Shown here one piece after another: positions 22,271 to 32,822 of a stretch of DNA of 64,000 nt (its first letter is position 1; the number at the start of each line of letters is the position of its first letter). Under the pieces are notes generated by a model. The model was not told the origin of the DNA. It saw only the letters and a program-made list of their open reading frames with translations, and searched no databases. Source of the DNA: Calamus simplicifolius (taxonomy: Eukaryota > Streptophyta > Magnoliopsida > Arecales > Arecaceae); the NCBI GenBank assembly GCA_900491605.1, contig UESW01000051.1, positions 62,001 through 126,000 on the forward strand, in the 5' to 3' direction. A program made the position numbers and the translations under genes.

Positions 22271-25200
22271 TATTGACGCCAAATCACCATCCTTGAGCGC
22301 CCACAAGCATCCGGTTGCCTCCTTCAGCGAGCCCAGGATCCTTCGGCAAGCTCTTCGCACATAGGGGCCTGCAAAAAGTTTCAAAAACCAGATATTTCGG
22401 CGAGAGCCCTTCGACGCTCAAGTCAGGGCTCTGGGCAATAGCCATGAGCATGAAGAAGCTCGAAGGAGAGAAGAAGAGAGAGGCTTAGAGGTGTGCTCTC
22501 TATGAGCAGGAATGAGCGTTTGGGAGTGTAGTAAGTTATCAGTTACCTCATCGAGGGTCCCTCTTACCCGTTTTATTGATGCTTGGAGTCTATGAGACTT
22601 GGGGCATGATCATTTGTCAGAGCATTTATGATGGTGGCAGCAATGGCAGGGCTTGCTTCTTAGTGGCATATCAGAAGTGCAGGCCATATCCCATTAAATA
22701 TGGGTGGCTGCATAGTTGGCAGGTACTACTTGGTTTGGATAGCTGTTGCAGGCTGCTGCAGGGCATAGCCGACCATTACGGTGTTTGCCAGATGTGTCCC
22801 TCATGCCACACTTCCGTTGCCTTGCGCGGATAGTGATGGGCGATAAAGTCAGGTACGTAGGCCCCATAGTGTAGCCGCTAAGGCAGAAGATAAGCTTGGA
22901 GTTGAAGCCAACTCTGTTTCTCATAGAGCATTGATTACAGAGTACATGTATGGCACTATTCATGCCCTTGGATAAGCTCTAGAGACGGCCGTGGTTGAAC
23001 ATTTTTATGGCACTGTTCATGGCCGAGCACTATTCATGACCGAGGCGGAAGCTGAGGAGGCCGAGCACTGTTCATGGCCGAAGCCGAGGCTAAGGGGGGC
23101 GAGCACTGTTCATGGCCAAGGCCAAGGCTGAGGGGGCCAAGCACTGTTCAGTTAGTGTATTCCCTAGATCCAATTGGATTGAATGATATATACATTCTAT
23201 GAATATAAATCAAATAAAATGGTATCTTTATCTATCCAGATGTCTTTTATTTGATATATTTGTCTGTGAGATAAAGTCCAAAAGAATGTGAACCGTGCAT
23301 ATAAAATTTGTAATAGAGATTACAATTTGTGAGATCCAAATTGTACGTTATGGTTTGATTCTTTAAATTTTTCTAGTCGATGTATAGATGGGACTGGACA
23401 CCATCAAACACCGTAAGACTGGCACACATTGCATATTCTCATCCTTGGGGTGAGCAGCTGATTTCACAAGCTAAAGTATGAAGATACTTGGATAGGTGTG
23501 TGGATGCTCGTTATTGTAACGATGCATTGGATGACCCGTACAGAGATCCCATATGGATATTCTATATAGTGTTGATGGTTGATCTCTAATGACGGTGGTG
23601 TGAGTGATTCTTTGACTTGAGATCTTCATTACATCTCATGTATGAAATGTCATGCTTTAACGACATCCAAACGTCACTCTAGCCATGGGTGGCAAATATG
23701 GTGTCGGTTGGGTATGACATGAAGCATATGAAGATGGTGTTTGATCAGAACAGGATTCATCTTCCTTAATAGAAAGGGTTATATCCTACGGCCACTTGAT
23801 GGATTAAATTGATTGTTAAATCCATACAAGGTTGAGTTGGAATTCGAAATGGTTTCGAAGTTCTAATTCATATGAGTCAATTTTTCTGAGATCAAGTAAA
23901 CAAAGATCAATTGCAGGGTTGACACATTTCATACCACTGATTGATCTGGGATAAGTGACGAAAGAATTTGATCATACGGTAACCATTCATAGACATGTGT
24001 TGTTGATGGTCACATCAACAAAACCCTTAGCACTTGGGTGGTCATGATACTTTTCTAGAGACCTCTTATGATCTATAATCATGTTGTTGACTTGGATAAA
24101 AAGTTATCCAATCAGTCCTAGGGTCAGTGATTATGATGTGATTATTGCCAACATGTTAAAGGGGCCTAATGGATCACACGCATTAAGGAGAATTTTGGAT
24201 GAATTAAAATAAAAATTAAATTATATTTAATTCAGTTAAGATGATCAATTAAATAATTTGGTAAGATCCAATTTAAAAAGATAAAATAATAATGGATATG
24301 ATCTATCATAGTAAAAGGAATGTTAGGGAGAAATTATTTGTGCATATGATGAACAAATAATTGGATACACAAATATGGCTTGTTTCATGTGATGGATGGC
24401 TCTGATTATTCAGGTATGGATGGTAAATCTCAACCATGTGAAGAAGGATTCATGCCTCTATGGTACGATGATGAACACGTACATATTGGGGCATGTAGTT
24501 ATGTGATAACTAACTCCTAATTTCAAAGGCTTAGATTGTGACACTTGGATTAATGTTAAGGGGAGTCTCTTTCTCTTCCTTGGATTAAGGTTACCATAAC
24601 GTCATGAAAAGGAAAGTCTCTTCCTTTTCTTTGGATTAAAGTTACATGAGAAGGGGAGTCACTTCCTCTCTTTTGGATTATGTTTTAAATATTTCTATAA
24701 GGGGATTCAAGAGGTGCTAGCACCTCTTTCTCCCTTCTTCATCATATTTATACCTTGAAGGTATCCACTCTTCTTCGTCATATTCATTCCTTGAAGGTCT
24801 TCATCCACTCTTCTCAGTGTGGATCACCGTTAGAAGCCAGACATATGGATGGCTAGTGGTAGAGGATTCACCAACTTCATCCTTTTCTACATCGATAAAG
24901 GACTCATGTATGAATAAATCTAATATTTTAAATTTTATTTTTAATTTAATGAATATGTTCCTAAGGATCCTGGGCATCTGGAAATTTTGTATTATATCTT
25001 TTGCTACGTTTTTATGAATTTGATTCATGTCTTGAATACATAATTCCTAAACATGTTCATGGCCGACGCTGAGGCTGAGGGGGCCCGCCGAGCACTGTTC
25101 ATGGCCAAGGGAAAGAGGCCAATCACTGTTCATGGCTGAGGCCAAGGCCAAGGCTGAGGGGGTCAAGCACTGTTCATGGCGAGGCCGAGGCTGAGGTGGC

Positions 25201-25689
25201 CGAGCATTGTTCATGGCCGAGGCCGAGGCTGAGGGGGCCGAGCACTGTTCATGGTCGAGCACTGTTCATGGCCGAGGCCGAGGCTGAGGGGGCCGAGTAT
25301 TGTTTATGGCCAAGGCCGATGCTGAGGGGGCCGAGCACTGTTCATGGCCGAAGGGAAGAGGCCAATCACTGATCATGGCCGAGGCCGAGGCCAAGGCTGA
25401 GGGGGCTTAGCACTGTTCATGGTCGAAGCCAAGGCTGATGGGAAGAGGTTAAACACTGTTCATGGCCGAGGCCGAGGGCACTGTCTTGCTGAGGCTGAGG
25501 TCGAGAACGAGGACCGAGGCTGAGTCCTCGTTCTCAACCGAGGGCCAACTGGCTGAGGTCGATAGGCCGAGGCCAAGGGGCTGTCTTGCTGAGGCCGAGG
25601 CCGAGGGCCGAGAGGTTCTCGGAGTCTGAGGCTAGAGTTCTATCAGTTTTTTCTCCCGCATTCTTAATGGGGTTCGATCAGCCACATCA
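22271..25689 (-). repeat. Right (5') LTR of the LARD-like element, interrupted
   Basis: It begins TATTGACGCCAAATCACC, equivalent to the left LTR start with TG changed to TA, and ends GATCAGCCACATCA. Removing the insertion at 23150-25053 leaves about 1.5 kb against 1.9 kb for the other LTR. Most of the difference is in minisatellite copy number. Confidence 0.85.
23150..25053 (+). mobile_element. Solo LTR-like insertion with TGTTC target duplication
   Basis: The insertion interrupts the minisatellite of the host LTR. The bases TGTTC occur on both sides (23145-23149 and 25054-25058). Its ends are (A)GTTAGTGTATTCCC and ATAATTCCTAAACA, which pair as a short TGTTAG/CTAAACA inverted repeat if the first base has mutated. 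No internal coding region, primer site or polypurine tract is seen, so it reads as a solo LTR of about 1.9 kb. The plus orientation is a guess from a TATA-like TATTTATACC near 24746. Confidence 0.7.
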
Positions 25690-25924
25690 TTAAATATAGC
25701 CTAGATTGGCATCAAGTCTAACTAGTATTCTTTGACTTCATCCCTAGAGCATAAAAGGCCTTAAAATCTAGGCGGGTTAAAAAAGACTAGAGCCTAATTA
25801 ACAAAGAAAACCAAAACCCAGTTAACAAGGTGTTTCATAAGGTACATATCCCAAACAACGACCTAAAAGACACAACAAATGTATGTAGCTTCGATTGGCT
25901 CCATGTTCGATTAATATTCCTTAT

Positions 25925-26103
25925 TAGGAATGGTAATTTTTTTTGTTTGATCGTTTATACAATTTCTAATGATCAAAAAATCTTCGATCTAAATGGTTTA
26001 ACAGGTATAAAAATTATTGATTTAATGGCTAAACGGATAAATGGCTCGAGAACGGTATTCTCCATCCCATCCTCATCTCCATTAGCTTTAATATAATATA
26101 TTT

Positions 26104-26141
<38 letters not shown>

Positions 26142-26434
26142 TTTTAAAATTTAAAATAAATAAAAAAATATATGCTAAAAAACCTTAGTAAAACATGTTG
26201 AATCTTTTTATCATTTTTTTTAAGCTTTAGTAAACTATAAATTTAATGAAATAATTTTTTTAAGTAAACAATCAAATGGGTACCCATTGGGTACCCGTTT
26301 ATCCGGCCAGATATTTTTGTTCCCACTCCGTTAATTATAACGGCTTAATGGGATGAAAATGAAAAAAAAATTTCAATAGAAACGGAGACCGATAAAGGCC
26401 GTTCCGGACCATTACCAGTCCATTGCCATCCCTA
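25925..26434. mobile_element. hAT-type MITE, 510 bp
   Basis: The left end TAGGAATGGTAAT and the inverted right end TAGGGATGGCAAT pair as terminal repeats. The flanking 8-mers TTCCTTAT (25917-25924) and TTCCTTGT (26435-26442) match at 7 of 8 bases, the 8-base duplication of hAT elements. The interior is AT-rich and non-coding and includes GGGTACCCATTGGGTACCCG. Confidence 0.8.
26107..26138. repeat. (TA)n microsatellite inside the MITE
   Basis: An uninterrupted run of alternating A and T of about 30 bases, likely polymorphic in length. Confidence 0.9.
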
Positions 26435-26671
26435 TTCCTTGTCTTGATTCTCAAAAGATAATTTGATTAAAAATTAAGAAAAAGCCTTAAAAATTAAGCT
26501 AATCAAAGAAGACTGAAGCCTAGCTACCAAGTTGCCTTATAGTCCCCAAGCATCAACCTAAGCGATATACCAAATGCAGGCTAAACAAATATTTAATTAA
26601 CAGTTATACATTCATGCATGGGTTGTAGTTGAAAAATAGAAATAGAGAAGCTCGCAGAACCATGCCATTAC

Positions 26672-27334
26672 TAGGGCTGTAATCGAGCCGAGCCAAGCCG
26701 AGATTTCTGGCGCTTAAGCTCAGGTTGTTAATAAATACTCGAGCTTGAGCTCATTTAAATTTGAAAAACCCTATTCAAGCTCGGCTCGAGCTCGATACCA
26801 AAAAGCTCGGGCTAGACTCAAGCTCGGTTTGAGCTCACTCATTTTGTATGATTAGAAAGCCCGACAAGCTTGACTTAAAAAAATTCGTTTCAAGCTCGAG
26901 CTTGAATTGAGCTCGTTTCAAGCTCGACTCAAATTAAGCTTGTTTAAAGCTCAGCTTGAGGGGAAAAAAAAAAACCTCGATTCTTAAACCTAAAGAGCAG
27001 CCAAAGAAGATAAAAAGACAGAGAGGATAAAAAAACATCTTGTTCAAAAGATCCTAATCGAGCTAGAGAGGATGAAAAAACATCTTGTTCACAAGATCCT
27101 AATCGAGCTATCTCGCAAGCTTCTAATGGAGCCATCTCATGAGCTCTTAATCGAACTGTCTCATGAGCTTCTAATCAAATCTGCTTCCGTGCTTAAGCTC
27201 AACTTGTTTATCAAACGAGCTCTAAAATGAAGCTCAAGTTCAATTCGTTTACATGACAAGCTAAACATGAAAGAGCTTTTATCGAGCCGAGCCTCAAATA
27301 GCTCGTGAATGGCTCGGTTTAATTACAGCACTAA
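26672..27334. mobile_element. hAT-type MITE, 663 bp, rich in GAGCTCG motifs
   Basis: The ends TAGGGCTGTAATCGAGCCGA and, inverted, TTAGTGCTGTAATTAAACCG pair over about 23 bases. CCATTAC flanks both sides (26665-26671 and 27335-27341). The interior repeats AAGCTCGAGCTTGAGCTC-like palindromes. No transposase is present, so it is non-autonomous. Confidence 0.8.
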
Positions 27335-27341
27335 CCATTAC

Positions 27342-28892
27342 CATATCTTTAATTCCTGAATCAAGTAAGTGTAGAAGATAAAATCTGTATTGGAGATTTA
27401 GTTGACAACTGAATATTCCATGTGCAAACGTGCCGTTCTTACTTCAAATTTTATTTCCTTCACTTCTATCAGCGTTACACAAGGGGTTCTAATAATCCAC
27501 ATTTTGTGCTGCCAAGGTATTCGGTTAAGGAAACAGATACTAGGGCCAAAACAAAAAAAAGTCACTTGCCGTGCGTAGGCTGGAGGAAATAGCATACAGC
27601 TGTTCGTGCAGGCCACAGTGAAAAAACCTGACAGACGATGGGCAGAGCGGATCATACCCCCCATCCAAGAATGCCCATCCGCACCGTCCGCACCACCGCC
27701 ATGCATCGATTGCGTCCGCCGTGCCACCCTGCCACATTGCCGCAGCCGAGCGGTGGGCCCGATTCGCCCTTGCCCGCACGTGATGTCTTGCCTCTGAGCT
27801 CCCCCATTCCTTTCCGGGTTCCCCATTCCGGTCTCGCAAACGCCTGCCTGTCACCGCATCCCAGCCGTCAACCTTAAATTCCACGGCCCAGATTCGCTCC
27901 CTCCCACTGTCGGGAATCCTCCGGCGAGCAATTCCCTCGCTTTACCTTTACAAAGCACCGTGCGGACGGGATGATTAAAGACGCCCCAGCGGTGTGAGTC
28001 CCGCACACCGAAGCTCACCCGCTGTAGAGTCTTGCACGTGCGAGTCCTGCGGTGGGCCCCAGTCGACGCACGCCCGCTTTGACCCGTGCTGGACGGCTGG
28101 TGGGCGCCGCATGTCCGGGGGCGACGCAGCGACGACCCAGACCTATTGCCGGATCTCCAGACACGTGTCCCGTCGGCCACGCGAGTGGGACCCACAATCA
28201 CCGCTTTCGCTCCGTATGCGGACCCCGCTGGCCCCAGCCCTCGACCTTATACGGCGCATCCGGCGGCCGCTTTATTTTAAATTTATTGAATTATTAGTTC
28301 CGTCTTGCTTTCCTCAGGCAACGTCGCCGTCCCGGCCCCCACTATATTTTGCTCCGTGACAACAATGCCCTTAATTTATCAGGAACATGGCCGCTGCCGC
28401 GAGGATGTTTAAGTAACTCTAAGTCTGGCTCCGTCAACACACCAGGGAACAGTTGTCGGCAATCTGGGATGGGGCCGTAATGACGATAATGCCCTCCGCC
28501 GACTGCCCGGGAACAAAGCGCATTAAGCTCACCCACCACCGGCAGCCGGTGGTGATAACTGAAATATTCTAGTGGCATTTTGGTCTTTTCGGTTCGCAAG
28601 GAGATGTTGCCCGTTCACATTCTTACGAAGATAAAAAGGCAACGTACATTCGAATCTACGATTGAAACAGCGGATAATAACGATTCTACTAACTCGCAGT
28701 CTCACGAACATTTCGTTATTTTTATAAGAAAAAACTCGCGAATTAGCGCTTCATTAAACTGTACACAAAGCCAACAAAGGCGAACAAAACGCCTAGGGAG
28801 GAAGAAAAAAGAAAAGAAAAGAAAAGAAAAAAAAAAAAACCAAAGCTGTGAAACGAGGTGCCAGACGAGGAATCTGGGCCGCCGGATCTATC
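27342..28892. other. CpG-rich region 3' of the ERF gene, no supported gene
   Basis: The part from about 27540 to 28340 is GC-rich with many CpG sites and overlapping open frames on both strands, none with recognisable domains. 28400-28890 is more AT-rich and probably contains the ERF 3' untranslated region, including a purine-rich AAAAGAAAAG tract near 28806-28840. Confidence 0.5.
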
Positions 28893-29479
28893 TTAGAAGA
28901 GAGGGGCGGGGAGGTTGAGATCGAAGGCGAAGGGCTCCTTCTTGATCTCGTCCTCCTTTCTCGGCATCGCCGCCATCATCTTCTTTTCTTGTTCGCTCCT
29001 CGCCACCACCTCGACCGCCTCGAACCGGTACCCGGAGAAGTCCGATCCGGCCACCGGCGGCCCCAGGAACAGATCCCGCCCGTCCAGCGGCCCGGGGCAG
29101 ACCGATCGCCACTGCTTCAGGTCCCAGCCAACCGCCGGGTGGCGGCGGCGGTAACGGGGGCGGAGGACGGGATCTCGGTGCTGTCGGCGGAGAAGTAGCC
29201 GAAGTTGGTCTTGGCCTTGGGGCCACGGAGGTTGCGAGCAGCCTCGTCGTAGGCCCGGGCCGCCTCCTCCGCCGTGTCGAAGGTCCCTAACCATTTCCTC
29301 GTCTTCTTCCACGGGTCTCTGATCTCCGCCGCGAATCTGCCCCACGGCCGCTTCCTCACCCCACGAAAGTGAGTCTCCTTCCCCTGGCCCCTCGCCACCC
29401 TCGTCGACACCGCCGGCTGCTCCTTCTCGCCGGCCGCAAAGCCCTCCTTCCTCAGCCGTAGTGTCTCCACCGCCATCAC
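28893..29479 (-). CDS. AP2/ERF repressor with EAR motif (needs one frameshift)
   Basis: The ATG at 29479 opens MMAVETLRLRKEG. Residues about 42-98 form an AP2/ERF domain with THFRGVRKRPWGRFAAEIRD, WLGTFDTAEEAARAYDEAA and GPKAKTNF, including the DNA-contacting RGVRxRPWGR and WLG motifs. This frame stops at 29117 (LAGT-stop). From about 29150 another frame continues with LKQWRSVCPGPLDGRDLF, SGYRFEAVEVV and a C-terminal KEPFAFDLNLPAP ending at TAA 28893. DLNLxxP is the EAR repression motif found at the C-terminus of group VIII ERFs (ERF3/ERF4 type). Such proteins bind GCC-box DNA in the nucleus and repress transcription. Joined length is about 195 residues, normal for the group. The break lies in a GC-rich CGGCGG run (29117-29180), so an assembly error or a real frameshift are both possible. 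Confidence 0.85.
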
Positions 29480-29562
29480 CCGCCTGCCTCACCGTTCGGC
29501 GTACCGCCCTCCGCAAGTAAAGATCGAGAGAGAGAGGATTGAGGAGAAAAAGAGGAGGGGAG

Positions 29563-29572
29563 CTATTTATAG
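29563..29572 (-). promoter_or_regulatory. TATA box of the ERF gene
   Basis: CTATAAATAG lies about 85 bases upstream of the ATG at 29479, the usual position for a short 5' leader. Between them is a CT-rich leader (TTTCTCCTCAATCC, CTCTCTCTCGATC on the minus strand). Confidence 0.8.
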
Positions 29573-29599
29573 CGAAACCGACGGTCTTGGTTCCGCCCG

Positions 29600-32540
29600 A
29601 CAGGAATTTCACTTATTTCGATTTAATATTTTTTATTGCCTTTTTTCTGGGGAGAGCGGGGGTAATAAAGGTCATGCGAGGGCATGCATGGGGGTGGGTG
29701 CATTTAATAGACGACGGGTTTATCCCCCCCCAACAGGGGATAGCCTCACGATCACGATGTATTGGTCAAGATCCGCGTCCACCCGTCTGATGTGATCATC
29801 TTGGTGGTTTATAATTTAGTTATCATTAAGTAATGCTTTCCAGAAAGAACCGGGAGCTGGGGTTAGTTGTAAGTTCCGTGAAGGGAAGAAGAGTACGGGC
29901 GGGGAGAGCCACCCAGTGGACCACCTCCCGCGAAGGACCACTGGAACTGCAGGATGGAACGGGTCAAGGACCGTCCATCAGACGGTTGCCGCGTGTGGGA
30001 CACACCGGATCGGATACGGGGGTACCCCTCTCGGCCGCTGCACGTGCACCTGCTTCCCCGCTCGCGCACCCACGTAGAAATCAAATCAATTAAAATAACG
30101 AGAATAAAATTAGTAAAAGAAAGCCCAACAACTCCGCGAGCCGCGTGCCGTACGAGCGGGGCCCGCGGCGTTGCCCGTGTCGATCCGCGAGTCTACCGAT
30201 CGGACGGTCGTGATGGTACGATAGGACTTCGCGGGGGTCTGCCCGCTGACAACGGATGTGCGGCACGGCCGACAGCTCGCCTCGCGAAGACCGGGAGGCG
30301 CAGTGGTCCCGGTCCGCCCGGTCGGCACCTCTTAAAGTGGACCGGATCCGTCCGCCCAGGTCGGGAGTCACCGGTCCCCGTTCCGTTCCGCTGTATCTGG
30401 TGGTTTCAGTGGGTGCGGTCTTAAAATTTTTTTATTCATTTAAATTATTTAATAGAGGAGCAATAATTTACGTACCGTTTTATGGCGATTAGTGCGGGTT
30501 AGTATGGTGATTAAAAACCAATAAAAGCCGGCTATCTTAATTTGGTGCGTTATATGAGGATTAGGCTGGTTATTATTATATATAATTAGTCGGGTAAAGA
30601 ATGGGAAAGGCCCGTAAAAGGTGGGCTCGACGGCGCCGGCGGATCACACGTATCCCCGAGGCAGTCTTTTGATGGTAGGATGTCGCCTATCTGGCATGAT
30701 GCCCATGTCCTCGCTCGTCTTTTTCTCGAACGATTCTATTTGTCCTGTGGGTTTGGCAAAGATCAACTCACCACCCAGTTAGATTACCGCGATTATTCTC
30801 GGTGCGCTGATCTCCGTCCCTCGGACCGTATCCGAGAGCTGGGGCCGCGTCAGCGATCGACGTTGATGGGGTCGACGTGATTTCCTCGGCAAGATTGCAG
30901 TTTCGGAGTTTGGACGTCAAGTTCACGGGAGGTGACTGGAACTACAAAGCGTTGCGGATTTGAAGCAGCGGCAGCCAGCGACGGCTCCCGCGTTTGGATT
31001 GCGACGTGAGGAAAATGACCTTTGCGTACCAACACTTCCATTTGTTGACATTTGTGCCTCGCCACCAGCGTGAAATTCGTACGCGGTAGATCAGATCTAC
31101 CGTCCATTTTGGACACGCGGTGCCGATCGAACGGTCGACAGGTGCACGGCGATCCGTGGAGGCTGCTTCTACGGGCACGCCAAAGAAAAGTTCCATGGGG
31201 ACGTTTCGCGTTCGCGATCTGATGGCCAACTTTTTTTTTTTGTTTTTTTTTTTTTCGGTAACAAACTGTTTGCCGCTTGACCGGCACGTCGGTTCTTTCC
31301 TTCCGCTGTGAGATTTGTGAATCAGCTGGTCCGTTAGAACAGCTAACGGACGGTGCTCTGCGACTCTCCATCTGACAGGTGGATCGGTCTTGGCCACCTT
31401 TTCTTCTCGTGAACCGAGCAGCATAGTCCAAGGCCGTCAGCAGCGGTCAGCCACCAGGCGGGGCCCATGGTATTAAGTTCAGCAGCGGCTATCGCGGCGT
31501 CCGATTTATCGCGATAAAAGATGCAAGGAAGGAAGGGCATCCGTGCGCGCGGCCTCAGCAATCGTCGTCTGCTGCATGCCTCGGGACGAATGTCTCAGTC
31601 TAACTTTGATAAAAACCACGGTCTCTAAAATGACAGAAATATCCTCGGAAGAAATTGTCTAACATTCAATAATTAATTAGCTACCCTAATTACGCGTTTA
31701 ACAAAGTTGACCGTCCATATTAATCGATCCTCTGAGTGAGAAATTTGGCACCGGAAATTTTATTTATTGAAATCATAAATAACAATATCTAGTGATGTTC
31801 AGACGAAATGGAACCTTAGATTTATTTTTGTTTGTTTGTTTTTTTTTTTTTGGTAGACGCTGCATTGCATTGGGCTCCACGTGGATGTTAGTTCGAATGA
31901 GCCGACGTCCGGACTTACCCAGTGATTTAATCGGAGCGCCAAAAGGCTGAACTGACGACGATGGACGGCAGATCTGGGCCCGCTGCAACGGGAGGGAATG
32001 CGGCTGGGGACTGGGGTTGCGTGCGGGGAGGGGAGACACGTGGGGCGCCGTCAGTCGGGGGGAGCGCCGGCCTCGTGAACGAGCGAGGGACGGGGAGAGG
32101 GGTGGGAGTGGAGGGTGGGGCCCGGGGGGGGCATTTGACTGGGGGCACGCACGGGTCGTACCGTCTGGGTCCCCTCTTTTCTCGCGGCAGAGCTGCACGC
32201 GACACGAGACTCCCACCCCCGCTCCTGGGGTCGGCACAGCGAGAAATCCGGTTTAATGTAAGTGGACATGCGATTCCCGTTTAATTACATCGCTGCCATG
32301 CTTTGAATGGTACGAAATGTCGCTTTTTGAAGGCGCGGTTGGTAAAGTAGGTAAAGCAGGGCCGGCATGAAACTTGAAACAGCCAAATTTTATTTAAAAG
32401 AATTAATGAAAATTTACTTTGATCCAAACTTTCACTTAAAATTTGTTTTGATGATTATTATAATTTAATTCCCCCGCATTCCTAAGCCTTATTTAGTTAA
32501 AATTAACAAAATAATTAATAAATTACTCTAACGTGTATAT
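29600..32540. other. ERF upstream region: CpG-rich, gene-poor
   Basis: 29830-30420 and 30600-32290 are GC-rich with many CpGs. A CACGTG G-box core lies near 30043 and another (CCACGTGG) near 31878 within possible promoter DNA. Homopolymer T tracts lie at about 31231-31255 and 31838-31850. Open frames of up to 193 codons overlap on opposite strands and have no recognisable domains, so I do not call genes. 32300-32540 is AT-rich with nothing identified. Confidence 0.5.
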
Positions 32541-32564
32541 GTATATATATATATATATATATAT
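32541..32564. repeat. (TA)n microsatellite
   Basis: About 24 bases of uninterrupted TA dinucleotides following GTATATG. Confidence 0.85.
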
Positions 32565-32769
32565 GAATAATCACTTATCTTATGCACCATATTAGTATTT
32601 AGGATAATTTTAAATCTTGTTGAGGTATTTCTTTGATCTATTAATCAAATCAATATCTTTGCTAATAATTAGCATAGTATCAAATACAATGATCTATAAC
32701 TGTTCTTATATAACATATATCTAGTATAAATGAATCAAACTTTTTATATCATTGTCTTAGCGCCTATTT

Positions 32770-32777
<8 letters not shown>

Positions 32778-32818
<41 letters not shown>
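32778..32818. repeat. (TA)n microsatellite at the edge of a Copia remnant
   Basis: About 40 bases of TA repeats. Copia reverse transcriptase similarity on the minus strand stops at this tract, so it may mark a deletion or rearrangement point. Confidence 0.9.
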
Positions 32819-32821
<3 letters not shown>

Positions 32822-32822
32822 A

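Larger units (their letters stand above)
1911..25689 (-). mobile_element. LARD-like LTR retrotransposon hosting nested insertions
   Basis: Two long direct repeats (1911-3816 and 22271-25689) flank this region. The same five bases, TTAAA, lie immediately outside both ends (1906-1910 and 25690-25694), and the ends are TG and CA. A primer-site-like sequence next to the right LTR and a purine-rich stretch next to the left LTR put the element on the minus strand. Without the CACTA insertion the internal part is only about 3 kb and is mostly tandem repeats. I find no protease, reverse transcriptase or integrase, so it fits a large retrotransposon derivative that depends on a relative. The family is inferred to be Gypsy-type from the primer site. 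Confidence 0.85.

Noticed and set aside
27398..28201. Overlapping frames of 114-142 codons on the ERF 3' side
   Set aside because: High GC content lowers stop frequency; no domains, and frames conflict on both strands.
31221..31260. Poly-T tract as a possible second SINE tail
   Set aside because: I could not find matching direct repeats on both sides.
29954..31431. Open frames of 156 and 193 codons upstream of the ERF gene
   Set aside because: They are arginine/proline-rich frames in GC-rich DNA that overlap frames on the other strand, and no family is recognised.
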